Both the position numbers and the translations under genes were made by a program. A model generated the notes under the pieces. It had not been told where the DNA came from. It was given only the letters and a program-made list of their open reading frames with translations, and did no database searches. A DNA stretch of 64,000 nucleotides from Ostrinia nubilalis (lineage: Eukaryota; Arthropoda; Insecta; Lepidoptera; Crambidae): contig NC_087090.1 in NCBI RefSeq assembly GCF_963855985.1, forward strand, positions 17,420,501-17,484,500. Reading direction: 5' to 3'. The number at the start of each line of letters is the position of its first letter. The first letter of the stretch is position 1. Of the stretch, positions 22,601 to 33,096 are shown piece after piece.

Positions 22601-25600
22601 CAAATTATTCTCTTTCTGTAGGAAAACCTGTGACAAAGGACCGCGTTTTGTACCTACCGAAGCGGCTTTTGGCTTTTATTCAGGAAGTCAAGAATCAAAA
22701 TCAAATAACAGGATTACATACAGATACAGAATGCTAAATACGAGTTCTTGTGTCATGAATGGTATTCTAAAATCAATTATTCTTCATATATTCATTGATT
22801 CACACTGGCTCATCCAAGCAAGCAATAATATAAAAAAAGCAACAATACAATGAGGGCTATCGTTTTAGCGCTCACCAGTTAGCGCCACTGTAGAGTAAGG
22901 TCCTGTCACTTGCTAGTAGCGAAGACAGTGGCGCCAGCTGGTGAGCGCTAAAGTGGTAGGAGGACTATCGCATTTGCACTCATCAAGATGGCGCCACTGT
23001 AGAGTAAGGTCCTGTCAATCGCCAGGGGTGCCAACTGTTAAGTATAAAAACGATAGCCCTCATTAGCATTAATAAGTTAGTAATTAATTTACCTCTGCCT
23101 CGTCATTGGACAGCGCGGGCGAGGCAGTGTGCGCGTTGGCATTCTCCTCAACTTCGGTGGTGGAGTCGGGTTCCAGGTTCGAGCGCGGACGGGACACGCT
23201 TGGCTGAAACAACGGTGACCGGGTCATATTTGAGGATAGTGCAGTGGAAATATAGTTTATACTCGATTATTTCTAACCTATACAAGATATCAAAAAACTA
23301 GTTACTGATCCTGAAAGTACTTCATGAGCTCTATCAAACGAATACGAATACTCTATCAGACGAACATTTGAAAATTAAATGTTTTCACCTTCCAGTTTAC
23401 TCTGTAATCAATTATTGGTACCGTTGAAAATCCGACTATAGCGACAGTGAAAGTTAGACCAGTTTCACAATAGTGCCCTAAAAATAATTTTAGAATCACA
23501 TTCATACACATTATAAATATGTAAGTATAGGATTACACAAACTTAACTGGATAATTTTCGGGTACCCTTATAGGATTGAGGATTCACTTATTTGTCTGTC
23601 ATCACACTCACGAGTAATTTTACAAACAACTTGATGACTAAGAGATTTTTCTTAAATTTTATGAGAATTGTATTTTTATAACAATTTATAAATTGTATGA
23701 TTTCGTAAATTGTGAAATAAACGAATAACTTTATTGTGTTATTTATTAGTAGGATTTGAAATACAACAAATAGTTTTACCTTATCATTTCTCGGTGCGTC
23801 AAGCAACCAGCTGGGGCCTTCTAGCGGATTGTCCACTCTACTGCTGTGAACAAGACAAATAATCTAAAATAATCTGTGTCACTTAGTTATCGTTAGTATT
23901 TTTAATGGTGAAGCTGGTCTGCTAATTATTGGACTTCAACCTTTGAAAAAACCTTTTATGGGCGCCTTAAAAATTACAGGTGTGAGGAAGCGTTGTAGTG
24001 GCGTCACTGCAGCGTTTCTTCATCCTCACGCATTTAATTTGAAGGCATCCTTAGTCATTTAGCTTCCCAAAGGTGCAGTCCAGAAATGTAGCTAGGCAAT
24101 TTTTTTTTTTTTCAATAAAAAAGGAGTCGAAATATCTTGCAACTTTCTAAAATAACATTTTGATACAAAATAGCCAGTATTATTGGAGACTACATTGGAA
24201 GTTTTTGAAGAACTTATTAATTATACCTTGGAGGTGTTTCTATTTCATCTTCAGGTTCCAAATCTTCAGTCACTGCATCCAGTCTCCGCCTAAAACGAAT
24301 TAATAAAACAATGGTTACTGAAATATTTAGCAAATTAATTAGTAATATAATGGATGCGGGCAGCGAAGGACCGTTCATTGTGGAAAACCTTGGAGGTGGC
24401 TTTTGTCCAGCAGTGGACGTCATTCGGCTGAAACGAACGAACGATAAAATAATGTAACTCATTAATAAACGTCGCGGTAAGACCCGTGTCTTACTATTAA
24501 ACTAATTGGTGTCTCTTACAGGATATTTAATTATGTAAGTATGCAATATTAGTAGCCCACACAAAAAGCTAGTTGTGATGCATACTGTACTATGCAAAAA
24601 CAGACAAAAATATTTTAAATTTCCAAAATCTTTTCTTTTTCAATATTATAATAGTGTAGTACAATTAATGAAAATATGTACTTACGATTCTTCAAAGTCT
24701 TCTTCTGTAATATTTTGAGATTCATCAACAGATCTTTCGTGACTATCTGAAATAGTACAAAGAACATTTAAAATTTCTAATAAGTACAAATCGTATCAAA
24801 AACAGACTTCTCAGTCTAGTTTCTAAGCTTGTATGAATATAAATATAATGGTGAAGGGGTCGGACTGACCGACTCGTCATCTGAAGAAAACGAGTTCGAA
24901 TCCTGCTGACGCTCGACTATTGTGGTGAGCCCAATCGTAAGCATTTTAGCTTAGTACGAGGGGCTAATGGTCAAAAATTTTATTTTTTTTCCTTTTAAAA
25001 AAAACAAGTGCTTTAGTACCTTCAAGGCCCAAGTCTCCAGTGCTATCCTCCATGTCATTCTGTTCTGTATCCGATTCCATGTTGTTCCCTGCCTGGTCGT
25101 GTAAGGCGGCGTCTATTCTCGTTAGAGGGATGTAAACGTCTGTAAAAGGAATGCATTGAAAATCTTAAAAAATTCAAATTCTTTATTTGCTTATAAATAG
25201 GGTAAATACATAAGTGGTGGATGGTATTTTATAAAAGTGCAGTCCTATTTAGCCAATGTCAGTTAGCATGCAAATTATAGATTAGGTAAATGTCGATTGG
25301 TATTACATATTATTATTATTAAATGTCGATTGATGTTACATACTATTAAAAGGAAGTAGGAGGCCATGTTAAGCTGAATCTGCACTAGAGGCAGCCTCAA
25401 ATAGAGACGCTGCTTCAACCAGAGGCAAGACTCGTTGCGAGACACTTCGCCACGGACCGAGTCGCAATGAGGGCTATCGTTTTTATACTTAAGAGTTGGC
25501 ACCCCTGGCGATTGACAGGACCTTACTCTACAGTGGCGCCGTCTTGATGAGTGCAAATGCGATAGTCCTCCTACCACTTTCGCGCTCACCAGTTGGTGCC

Positions 25601-28600
25601 ACTGTCTTCGCTACTAGCAAGTGACAGGACCTTACTCTACAGTGGCGCTAACTGGTGAGCGCTAAAACGATAGCCCTCATTTCTTCGCTCGGGACGAAGC
25701 AGGCACTCGGCCCGAAGCTGACTCTAGCGGATACGCGTCTTTAGTATCACGTGGTGTCTAAAGTCAGCGACGAGCATGGCGCAAAGCGAGGCGGCAACCA
25801 TCAAACCAATGGTATTCCTTGCTCTGCAGTCCATGTGCCAGTATATTGCTAAAACAGGTACAGTAGAATCTCGATTATCCGGATATCCGATTATACGGAC
25901 TCATTCTTCACGGTTTCTAATTCAGGGTCTGGACCCATAAAAACCGAAGGCGCCGCCACCGTAACATGGTACGGACGTCTTCTTAGTTCATTGTTAAAAG
26001 AAATGGATGGCCAGAAATGGATGAACCAATGGTCTAAAATTTCGATTTTTAGAATCTAAAATGATGTATTGAAAACCATAGCTGGGCACCGTTAATCAAA
26101 TAGTTAACTTCGTTAATCGTTAAACCGTTAATAAAAAAATTAACTTCGTTAAACGTTAAAACGTTACATTTCGCAAGATTTAACGCAAGTTAACGTTAAT
26201 CGTTAATCCGTTAACACATGATAATAAAACGAAAAAAAAAATTGTATGCAAATTCGTCGTCCGACGTCTTTCGGCTGAAACGACGATTCTGAAATGCAGT
26301 TGTACTAAAACGAAAAAAATAATTGTACTTATGCAAGATTCAAATAATTTCGAAAACTTGTATCGCGCATGGAATTTATTCCTCTTTTATGTTTGCGCTA
26401 CAAGCTTTCGACAACTACAACTGCATTTCAGAATCGTCGTTTCAGCCGAAAGACGTCCACTGCTGGACAAAGGCCTCCCCCAAGGATTTCCACAAAGACC
26501 GGTCCTGCGCCGCTCGCATCCAGGCACCTCCCGCGACCCTCACCATTTCAGAATAAAAGCTTGTTTTAAAAAAAGTTTAAAACACTTGACTATGGTCTTT
26601 GCCGACTAACCGACTAGCCGACTAATCGGCAATGCCGATCATTCTAATACCTACTTGTCCGAAGAATAATATCTAGATTTTCTCAAAGAAATATGAGTAT
26701 CTAGATTTCTAAAGAGATAAATATAACTTCTTGAAAAATGAGATTTGATTAATAAGAGAAAAAATAAAAAGCAACATTGCAATCACCTAACAGTGCCTAA
26801 GATAGATGTCATAATTTTCAGAAGTCAGGGGTCAGAAGAGGTGTGACAATATGATCGCCTCCTGCTGGCCGAAGATGCGCACCGTGATATTCTTATCGAC
26901 GTCAAAATGTATGGGCAAAATTGCGCTTATCGCGGCACGCATCCTAGGCCTACTGATTCCTCTCCACCCTCCACGGTGATGGTCAACGAGCTGGGGGCAT
27001 GGAGGTACCTCCATCTGCATAGCACGAACTACCACCACCGTCGGTTAGGCAGGGCCCGCCATACAGGTGGGCAATTGCCGGGACGGACTGTAATATTTGA
27101 TGGTTTTGTCCGGATCCCCATAGTTCTTCACACTAGCCTTAGTGTGGAGGTTAATGAGGAATTCTTCATCCTTCCGATGAGAGGAGCCCCACCACTTCCC
27201 CACAGGATAGGTATGCAATTCCATGCATTTTTCCCCGAAAAAAAGTGACATAATTTTCATTATATGGACAAATTACATATTTGATGATTTCCTGGTAATT
27301 TTAACTAATCTTAACTTTGCATGAATTTAGATTGATTGCCAAAATTTTAAATCAGGTGAAACCACTTTTTACTGATGTTTTGCTGTCAAAAGTGGTTTAG
27401 ATAAACGCCCTTGGTCTACCTCATAATCATCTTGGTGATTATGAGTTTTATTTCAATCACATATTTAATTTTATAATGCGCCGAATAGTCGGCTTTCCCG
27501 ACTAGTCGGCCCATCTCTACTTTTTAGTAGTATCTCAATCTCAGAGTCTTGGTTCAATTACAATACAATTTAGCACCAAAGTGCTTGAAAAGACAAATCC
27601 AGCAAACCCAAACTCGATAAGTTTCCACCGTTTCGTTTAGGAATTCCTATGGCCACCTCCTGACTCCATCATCAGGACCCTGGACATCATCTAGTACTAA
27701 AGTGCTCGAAAAGACAAATCCAACGAACCCAAATTCGATGCGATGCCGCCGTTTCATTTAGGAGTTCCTATGGCCACCTCATGACTCCATCATCAGACCA
27801 GCTCAATGGTACCATAACATTGCATTGTCATCGTACTTACATAAGTATATCAAATTTCAGCTCAATCGGTTCAGGAAAACTGCTCTTAAATTCAGTTGCA
27901 AGAGTTGTCCCACACATACAAACAAGTGTCGTTAGTGATCTGGTTACAAAAACTGTTGTTTTGGGTTCTGGAAGTTCTGGCCTGCTGTATCTTTTTGGTA
28001 AATAGGAGGTACTGGATTAACGATTAACGGACTTAGGATAATTTAACGGAAGTTAACAAGTTCGTTAAATTTTTTTAAAGTTAACTTAAAAGTTAATCCG
28101 TTAATAGAAATGTTAACTTCGTTAATTAACGATTAACGGATTAACGAGTTAATGCCCAGCTATGTTGAAAACCCTTTCTTTTGTAAAAAGTTAATTATTG
28201 TTTGATTTTACTTTGAAATCGATTATCCGGATTTTCGATTATCCGGAACACCCCTGGTTTTAATTGATCCGGATAATCGGGATTCTACTGTAAAGGGCAA
28301 TAATAAAAGCAACATACCTTGTAACATGTGCATAGGCAGTGCTCTGGGCGTCACACTTCTGTTGAGTGATGAATTAGGACTCCTTGATGCTGTTCCTGAA
28401 AAATACAACATAGTCTTATAACCTCATGTTATCACCATCATTACACTAAACTATGTGCACCTGGCTTCTTATTTTATTATTTAAAAAAAAATTATTGAGC
28501 AATGAGGGCTATCGTTTTTATACTTAACAGTACAGGCAACCCTGGCGATTGACAGGACCTTACTCTACAGTGGCGCCATCTTGATGAGTGCAAATGCGAT

Positions 28601-29854
28601 AGTCCTCCTACCACTTTAGCGCTCACCAGTTGGTGCCACTGTCTTCGCTACTAGCAAGTGACAGGACCTTACTCTACAGTGGCGCTAACTGGTGAGCGCT
28701 AAAACGATAGCCCTCATTTTTGGTCATTGTAACTGTCAAAAAGTTCAGCATAATCTACTGGTAATTTTCAAAAGATAATTAAACTCACTTGGATTGCTTG
28801 TGTTGAAAATGGCCCGGCTTAATGACACCACAGGCTGAATGGACTGTCCCCCAATCATCATTGGTGGCACTCGATGGACCCTATCATTGTTAGGCGTCCC
28901 CCCAATATTGCTCCATCTAGGGGACGCTGTGTCTAGCTGCTGTCTATCTCTCATATACGTTTTAGCCAGTTCTATGGTCCGCGCTACTGCTCCGGAGGCC
29001 TGAACCAGATGTGAAAGAGCCTCTTCGCTGGCTGATTGTAACGCAGCATCTAGTTTTCTGGCTTGGGCCGCTCCACCACTCCTGATTCGCTGTAAAATAG
29101 TAAAGCAGTTTAATTTTACTATGTTTCATGGTATTTAAACAGAAAAATTACTGTAACTATAGTATTTTGCCTCCAATCAAAACTTGCTAATCATTTGCAT
29201 ATTTTTTTTTGTTTGTTATTTATTTTATTTGGTGCACAAAACATAAGCCACAAGTTGTGGTCCACAAGCAACCAATGAAGTATACTTATAATTATTATTG
29301 TAGTTTAACAAAATAATATTGATAAGGTTTTTTACCAGAGGCATAGTTTGGCAGCCAAAGGCCCAGGTGAGAAAAAAACTGGGGTATTAACTAAATTAGG
29401 TTCCATAAGGTCAAAATATAAATACTTGTACTAAAACAGAAGTCTTTTAGGGCAATATCCTGTATTGTTTCAGTAATCTGTAGTTTTATTTGCCTACATT
29501 TTAACATACATTCTAGAGGTAGAATTTATAGCTAGTTCAATGAGGTTTGCTGGTCAGGGCTTCGAGGGCCCCTGAGCTGAGCGGCCTCAGTACACGGCAC
29601 CGCTTAGCGCTCTAAGCTACGCCATTGATATTGATACATGAAACTACTGCGACATGACTAAGAGACTTCATAGTAATGATAAACGCCTATTATGTACTCA
29701 CACTGAGCTTCAGTCGCAGTTCATTTATTTCTTTCATCAGTTCGAGCTTCTCGTTCTCTCGCTGTGCTGCAGTCATCTTCCAGTATTGCACTTTTTGCAC
29801 CAATTCATTGTTTTTCTCCCTGAGATCTTTGATCTCGTCTTCGGGAGTCGACAT
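16616..29854 (-). CDS. Sgo1: shugoshin (SGO1/mei-S332 family), 12 exons
   Basis: Exons in gene order: 29702-29854, 28789-29089, 28318-28395, 25020-25139, 24686-24746, 24227-24289, 23780-23840, 23093-23203, 21441-21565, 19805-20170, 18392-18568, 16616-16631. All junctions keep frame and use GT/AG; total 543 residues. Residues 1-51 form a heptad-like coiled coil (QKVQYWKMTAAQRENEKLEL). Residues 530-543 are VTYKEKPLNRKMRR at the very C-terminus, the family's basic SGO motif. Between lie acidic segments and a repeated SRDSP/SRESRDSP region in exon 10. Shugoshins bind PP2A and shield centromeric cohesin from removal. The last exon is only 16 nt of coding sequence. Family identity is strong at both ends; the middle is poorly conserved, as usual. 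Confidence 0.82.
16737..17479 (+). mobile_element. TIR element family E (TAGCCYGACCAGGAACATAA), copy 1
   Basis: Ends are TAGCCCGACCAGGAACATAA and the complement TTATGTTCCTGGTCAGGCTA, flanked by TA on each side. A near-full-length copy in the opposite orientation is at 47667-48411. Length about 743 bases; no conserved coding frame, since the 72-residue frame of this copy is stopped in the other. Lies in the last intron of shugoshin. Confidence 0.85.
17495..17752 (+). repeat. 18-bp minisatellite, about 14 units
   Basis: The unit is close to CACACTGTCTATGGTTGT, with variation at the fourth codon-like triplet. Both strands remain open because 18 is a multiple of three, which explains the low-complexity frames. 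Starts 15 bases after the family E transposon. Confidence 0.9.
17774..17942 (+). mobile_element. MITE family B, copy 2
   Basis: TAGATGAACCAAACTGAACT at the left, GAGTTCAGTTTATTGGATCT at the right, with the shared GGTTTCCAACATGGCAAAAA-type core. In shugoshin intron 11. Confidence 0.75.
18641..18811 (+). mobile_element. MITE family B, copy 3
   Basis: AGATGAACTACACTGAAATG at the left, CAGTTCAGTGTAGTTCATCT at the right. Its right end touches the next foldback element at 18812. In shugoshin intron 10. Confidence 0.75.
18812..19170 (+). mobile_element. foldback MITE (TAAGAC...GTCTTA)
   Basis: The left arm contains TTAACGCGACGTTTATTAAT and GACGTTTCGGCTGCGATGCT. The right arm carries both complements in reverse order and ends GTGTCTTA. 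Arms of about 100 bases surround a unique centre. A solo end fragment is at 24452-24500. In shugoshin intron 10. Confidence 0.75.
19560..19777 (+). mobile_element. non-autonomous Helitron
   Basis: Starts TCTACACTAATATTATAAAG and ends CCGCGGGCGGAAAGCTAG, followed by T. Internal ATGAATAGGCTCAAAAACTA is shared in reverse with 57160-57222. Lies 28 bases downstream (in gene order) of shugoshin exon 10. Confidence 0.75.
20171..21131. other. shugoshin intron 9 with decayed retroelement pieces
   Basis: GC-richer patches at 20430-20590 and 20780-20935 contrast with AT-rich surroundings and look like retroelement remnants, but I cannot assign them. At 21023-21045 a block resembles the CCCGCTCAGCATT tail found at 13690. 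Confidence 0.35.
21132..21343 (+). mobile_element. foldback MITE family C, copy 2
   Basis: AAAGCCTGGTCCGTGAGCAC is inverted exactly as GTGCTCACGGACCAGGCTTT. Long internal arms share TACCCATCCTTATCGCTCGC with copy 1 at 10346-10558. Confidence 0.85.
21644..22273 (+). mobile_element. MITE of about 630 bp (TAAGGCGATTATC termini)
   Basis: AAGGCGATTATCACACTGCG at the left faces CGCAGTGAGATAATCGCCTA at the right. The interior ends in an ATT microsatellite after GACAAATAAAG (22146-22184), suggesting that a LINE tail was inserted or captured inside. In shugoshin intron 8. Confidence 0.65.
22850..23063 (+). mobile_element. MITE family A, copy 2
   Basis: Same termini and internal GTAGAGTAAGGTCCTGTCAC segments as copy 1. 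Ends only 30 bases before shugoshin exon 8, very close to that exon's splice donor on the minus strand. Confidence 0.9.
24340..24505 (+). repeat. RTE 3' end fragment fused to a foldback-end fragment
   Basis: GGCTTTTGTCCAGCAGTGGA and GGCTGAAACGAACGAACG (RTE end) run directly into TGTAACTCATTAATAAACGT, the end of the 18812 foldback family. Two repeat families are joined. In shugoshin intron 5. Confidence 0.6.
24842..24995 (+). repeat. tRNA-derived SINE
   Basis: An A-box-like TGGTGAAGGGG (24849) and a B-box GAGTTCGAATCC (24891) are spaced as in a tRNA-type pol III promoter. A tail ends in T-rich sequence. Lies in shugoshin intron 4, just before exon 4's donor on the other strand. Confidence 0.5.
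25467..25680 (-). mobile_element. MITE family A, copy 3
   Basis: Same family as 9018-9230, in reverse orientation, with ATGAGGGCTATCGTTTT and AAAACGATAGCCCTCAT ends. In shugoshin intron 3. Confidence 0.9.
26082..28164 (+). mobile_element. TIR element (ATAGCTGGGC termini) nested in the pogo-like element
   Basis: TAGCTGGGCACCGTTAATC at the left faces CGAGTTAATGCCCAGCTAT at the right. Subterminal clusters of GTTAACTTCGTTAA motifs occur on both sides (26100-26220 and 28018-28140). The cargo includes RTE end fragments (26268-26282, 26438-26545), a possible 113-residue frame (26907-27248) and a duplicated 120-base unit (27570-27800). Multiple TTAACG repeats look like transposase-binding arrays; that is inference. 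Confidence 0.65.
27570..27800 (+). repeat. two-unit direct repeat, about 125 bp
   Basis: Units begin AGCACCAAAGTGCTTGAAAA and AGTACTAAAGTGCTCGAAAA, and each ends CTATGGCCACCTC then TGACTCCATCATCAG. Diverged by several substitutions. Carried inside the nested TIR element. Confidence 0.7.
28502..28717 (-). mobile_element. MITE family A, copy 4
   Basis: Same termini as the other family A copies, reverse orientation. Lies in shugoshin intron 2, about 70 bases after exon 2 in gene order. Three of the four copies in the window are in this one gene. Confidence 0.9.
29570..29632 (-). repeat. tRNA-like SINE fragment
   Basis: On the minus strand ATGGCGTAGCTTAGAGCGCT resembles the 5' half of a tRNA-type SINE with an A-box. 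No B-box recognised. In shugoshin intron 1. Confidence 0.35.
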
Positions 29855-30146
29855 CGTGTGTAAAGCTTGTAGTATGGCCACAGAACACTCAAAAGCGATA
29901 AAATTGACTTTTAACACTAATAAAATAAATGAAATTCAATAAAACAGAAAAAATCCACAACAAAATCATGCAACAACGGTTACGGAAGAAAGTACTAGGG
30001 AGGGCAGCGATGTTGTCAAATGCCAAAGTGAGTGAATAATAATCGATAACAAATTGTTTTTCTTTGGAATAAACCTCGTTTCAATGGTAAATTGTAAATT
30101 TTTTCGTCGCGAGTAGCGGCAAAAAACGGCTACTCCGGCAGTCCAG

Positions 30147-30701
30147 AGCCCCGATTACGGTAATTTTTAACGTCTCCAATCCAGAGGCGTTTCATCGATT
30201 CTGCGATATGATTGGTCAAAACATTTTTGACCAATAGTTACGGGACTATTCCCACCTCTCGTTCCCACCACTGCAACTCCTGTGTAGCCAGGATCTACAG
30301 CTTGACCGCCACAAAAACCCAACCAATGAAGGTCAAGTTTGTCCCGGGGGAAAGTTAAACTGTCATTGGACCCGCAACGAAATTAATCAGAAGAACATAG
30401 GAGGAGTTCGAAATTAAGGTTCGACTTCCCTCCATTGCAAAGCGGATGACAGGTGACAAACAAAGGTTTAGAAACCTTTAAGAAAAAGATTATGCACCAC
30501 GGACAATAAATTAAATTAAGGGGGCCTATCTTATGAGCAATTAGCAACTACCTGCCAATAATATTTTTCACAAAATCGCTTAAAAGCACGGAATTTTTTC
30601 CTTGTCGTGACCAATAGTTAGCTGTTTTGACCAATCGTATCGCAGAATCGATGAAGCGCGTCTGAATTGCAGACGTTAAAAATTACCGTGATCGGGGCTC
30701 A
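30147..30701 (+). mobile_element. MITE (AGAGCCCCGATTACGG), copy 2, interrupted
   Basis: Left part 30147-30240 and right part 30608-30701 carry the same inverted ends as 3509-3692. The middle is a separate 367-base insertion. Lies between the divergent starts of shugoshin and GAR1. Confidence 0.85.
30241..30607 (+). mobile_element. retroposon-like insertion with 13-bp target duplication
   Basis: TGACCAATAGTTA occurs on both sides (30228-30240 and 30608-30620). The element starts CGGGACTATTCCCACC and contains CTGCAACTCCTGTG and CAATGAAGGTCAAGTT blocks that recur at 59279-59385. A GGTTCGACTTCC motif resembles a B-box. Duplication length suggests target-primed retroposition; class is inference. 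Confidence 0.65.
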
Positions 30702-31158
30702 GTGCCCCAATTGCGCTAAATATTTTAAACTAAAACGCGACTAGACGACGAACGTGAATCACAAATTCTTCTCTCGCGGTGTCGCTTTGACAGCTCTACT
30801 TAGCTTCATCAAACGAAAACAAATCGCAACTGCTTCTTTGTGTAAAAGCAAGTCAAACGCCTTCATGAACATTTGCTGTGTTTTAGTGAAAAAACAAGGT
30901 GTGCTTAATTAAATTCGTTGTTTCGTCTTTGTTTGCGCCTAAACTTTACCGCGATACCGAATTGCACATCAGGTGGAATGAAAATGGAGTGTGGACTAGA
31001 GATGAAACGCGAATGAATTTAGAGACAAACATTACAAATTAGGGCAATCGGGGCACAGCTTCCCTAAAAAAGTAACAAAAGTGACAGTTGTTATCGCGGA
31101 ATCGCCCACGGTTTTTTTTTATATAGAGTTGCATACTTTGCTCCGTCAAAGTGTTTAG

Positions 31159-31272
31159 TGCCCGTTTTTTCAACATCAATCCCTAATCCTAATTTTTAAG
31201 TGACTCATATGAAAACAAAATGTCTGTTATGTGTCATTTAACAATTTGGGATTGATGGTGAAAACGGGCATA
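31159..31272 (+). mobile_element. small foldback repeat (TGCCCGTTTT termini)
   Basis: TGCCCGTTTTTTCAACATCA, then ATCCCTAAT, is inverted as GGGATTGATGGTGAAAACGG. Non-coding, about 110 bases. Upstream of GAR1. Confidence 0.6.
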
Positions 31273-31711
31273 GGAGTCTCTAGGAGAGCGTGTTAATTCC
31301 GCGATCTTCACCAGCATTAGTCCTAGCCTAATAGGAGGCCTACCTACACATTACGTCTTCCGGTTCTCAAGAACTTTTCTGCCCCATCAATCATCATTTC
31401 TACGAATAATGTGCCTACTGCTTATGCTAAAAAAACTTAAATTTTGTAGGAAAGTATATTCTCAAATTAATTAACATTATAAAGAGTAAAATTGATTTTT
31501 AATTAATCGATTATTTTTCCTCAATGTCACATCCCTAAAAGTACTCGACATTTTGACAGTACTTGTACTCAATGACACTGTCACTGTGACATTCAATGGC
31601 TTTTTTTATTTTAACGATTGATTGATATTTAAAAAAAATATTTTTTTAGGTGGGCATAGCATGGCAACATCAGTATCACAAAGTACTTTTTTGATCAGTA
31701 TTTACATCTGT

Positions 31712-31745
31712 CAAAAACGGCGTGTCGCATACACACCGTTTTTGA
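31712..31745 (+). promoter_or_regulatory. hairpin-forming palindrome in the GAR1 promoter or 5' leader
   Basis: CAAAAACGG-c-GTGT is followed by a five-base loop and ACAC-a-CCGTTTTTG. It ends 56 bases before the GAR1 start codon. It may be a regulatory palindrome or a remnant repeat. Confidence 0.4.
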
Positions 31746-31801
31746 GGTTATATTTTCTGCAAACATTGGATTAGCGTGTTATTTTCATTTAATTTGCCGC
31801 A

Positions 31802-32479
31802 ATGTCCTTCCGTGGTAGAGGCGGTGGTGGCGGTGGCGGTGGCCGCGGCGGCGGTGGACGAGGAGGCTTCGGCGGACGCGGCAGAGGCTTCGGCGGCGGA
31901 GGTAGAGGACGCGGCGGCGGCGGCGGTGGCTTCAGACAGCAAGATGCTGGACCTCCGGAGAGCGTGATTCCACTGGGCCACTACGGCTGGACGGTGCAAG
32001 ACGACCTAGTCTGCAAAGTGGACATCGAGGACGTCCCGTACTTCAACGCTCCCATCTTTTTAGAAAACAAAGAGCAAATCGGAAAGATAGACGAGATATT
32101 CGGGAATCTGCGCGATTACTACGTGTCAGTGAAGCTCGGGGAGAACATTAAAGCGAAAAGCTTCAAGGACGGACAGCAATTTTTCATCGATCCGGCGAAG
32201 CTGTTGCCGCTGAAGAGATTTCTGCCGCAGCCGCCGGGCGCGAAGAGAGGCGGCGGCCGTGGACGGGGCGGCCCTAGGGGAGGATTCGGTGGCCGCGGCG
32301 GAGGCGGTGGCTTCGGCGGTCGCGGCGGCGGCGGCGGCTTCGGTGGGCGAGGCGGCGGCGGTGGATTCGGCGGCCGCGGCGGTGGAGGCAGAGGCGGCGG
32401 CTTCAACCGGGGAGGCGGCGGCGGCTTCGGCCGAGGCGGGGGCGGCAGAGGCGGCGGCTTCCGAGGTGGCAGGAGATAG
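31802..32479 (+). CDS. GAR1: GAR1, H/ACA ribonucleoprotein subunit 1
   Basis: A single exon encodes 225 residues. An N-terminal Gly/Arg-rich (GAR) segment occupies residues 1-45. The conserved core spans about 50-145 ([19 protein letters not shown], then [20 protein letters not shown]). A longer C-terminal GAR segment follows from about 150 to the end. GAR1 is one of four core proteins of H/ACA snoRNPs, which guide pseudouridylation of rRNA and snRNA in the nucleolus, and it binds the pseudouridine synthase. Start chosen at the ATG heading the GAR domain. High GC in the repeats makes the antisense and +1 frames look open; these are shadows. Confidence 0.95.
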   Translation: MSFRGRGGGGGGGGRGGGGRGGFGGRGRGFGGGGRGRGGGGGGFRQQDAGPPESVIPLGHYGWTVQDDLVCKVDIEDVPYFNAPIFLENKEQIGKIDEIFGNLRDYYVSVKLGENIKAKSFKDGQQFFIDPAKLLPLKRFLPQPPGAKRGGGRGRGGPRGGFGGRGGGGGFGGRGGGGGFGGRGGGGGFGGRGGGGRGGGFNRGGGGGFGRGGGGRGGGFRGGRR

Positions 32480-32540
32480 TGACGTTATATTGAAAAGACT
32501 AATCAAATTGACCAAGTGTATAAAATTGATAAAAATGTGC

Positions 32541-32862
32541 TTGAGGCCCTCGCCACACGAGTTTGACTAAGAATTAGGTGATGATGTTGTTGTTGCTTAA
32601 GTCAGTGGCATAGTTTTTAAGTGAATTCATGTAATACACCTAATTTTACCATTACTTTTATGTAATGTCTGGCTTGAGAGATTAGTTTTCTAGGCTTTAT
32701 TACTTGTATGTCAACTATTGATTTACTTAGATGTACAGGTACAATGAATTTAAAACTACATAGCTGAATGTAGAATTTTAGGTTAAGATTCACAACAGCA
32801 ATAACTGTTGTTACTTTTAAGAGTTTGAGCATTAGAACACTTGTGTGGCGAGGGCCACACAA
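32541..32862 (+). repeat. inverted repeat in the GAR1 3' UTR
   Basis: GGCCCTCGCCACACGAG at 32545 is mirrored by CTTGTGTGGCGAGGGCC at 32843. The ~300-base spacing is that of a MITE embedded in the 3' UTR. If transcribed it could fold into a long stem. Confidence 0.5.
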
Positions 32863-33072
32863 ATTAATGTTATGTATAAGTTACATAAAAATATACATTT
32901 CCTTAATAACTTTGTTTTTCTATTTTTTTGGATGTCATTGATCTTAAAACCCATTTAATAGTTCTTCAAGAAAATCATGATAAATTTGTCAGTTGAAACT
33001 TGGTGATGATCACAAAAAAACAATTTTATAACCTTATCAATCCATTACCTATATTATTCATTTATAAATACA

Positions 33073-33078
33073 TTTATT
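33073..33078 (-). terminator. poly(A) signal of EMC5
   Basis: AATAAA on the minus strand, 19 bases after the stop codon. GAR1 and EMC5 converge within this roughly 200-base stretch. Confidence 0.5.
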
Positions 33079-33096
33079 ACACTACAAAAAATTAAC

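Larger units (their letters stand above)
25861..28290 (+). mobile_element. pogo/Tigger-like element with nested repeats
   Basis: Ends CAGTAGAATCTCGATTATCC and GGATAATCGGGATTCTACTG are inverted and flanked by TA (25859-25860, 28291-28292). GATTATCCGGA motifs recur near both ends. These termini are typical of the pogo/Tigger branch of Tc1-mariner. No transposase frame survives; most of the interior is a second TIR element (26082-28164). In shugoshin intron 3. Confidence 0.7.

Noticed and set aside
32119..32570. Antisense and shifted frames across GAR1 (poly-Pro and poly-Ala)
   Set aside because: Shadows of the GC-rich Gly/Arg codons of GAR1.
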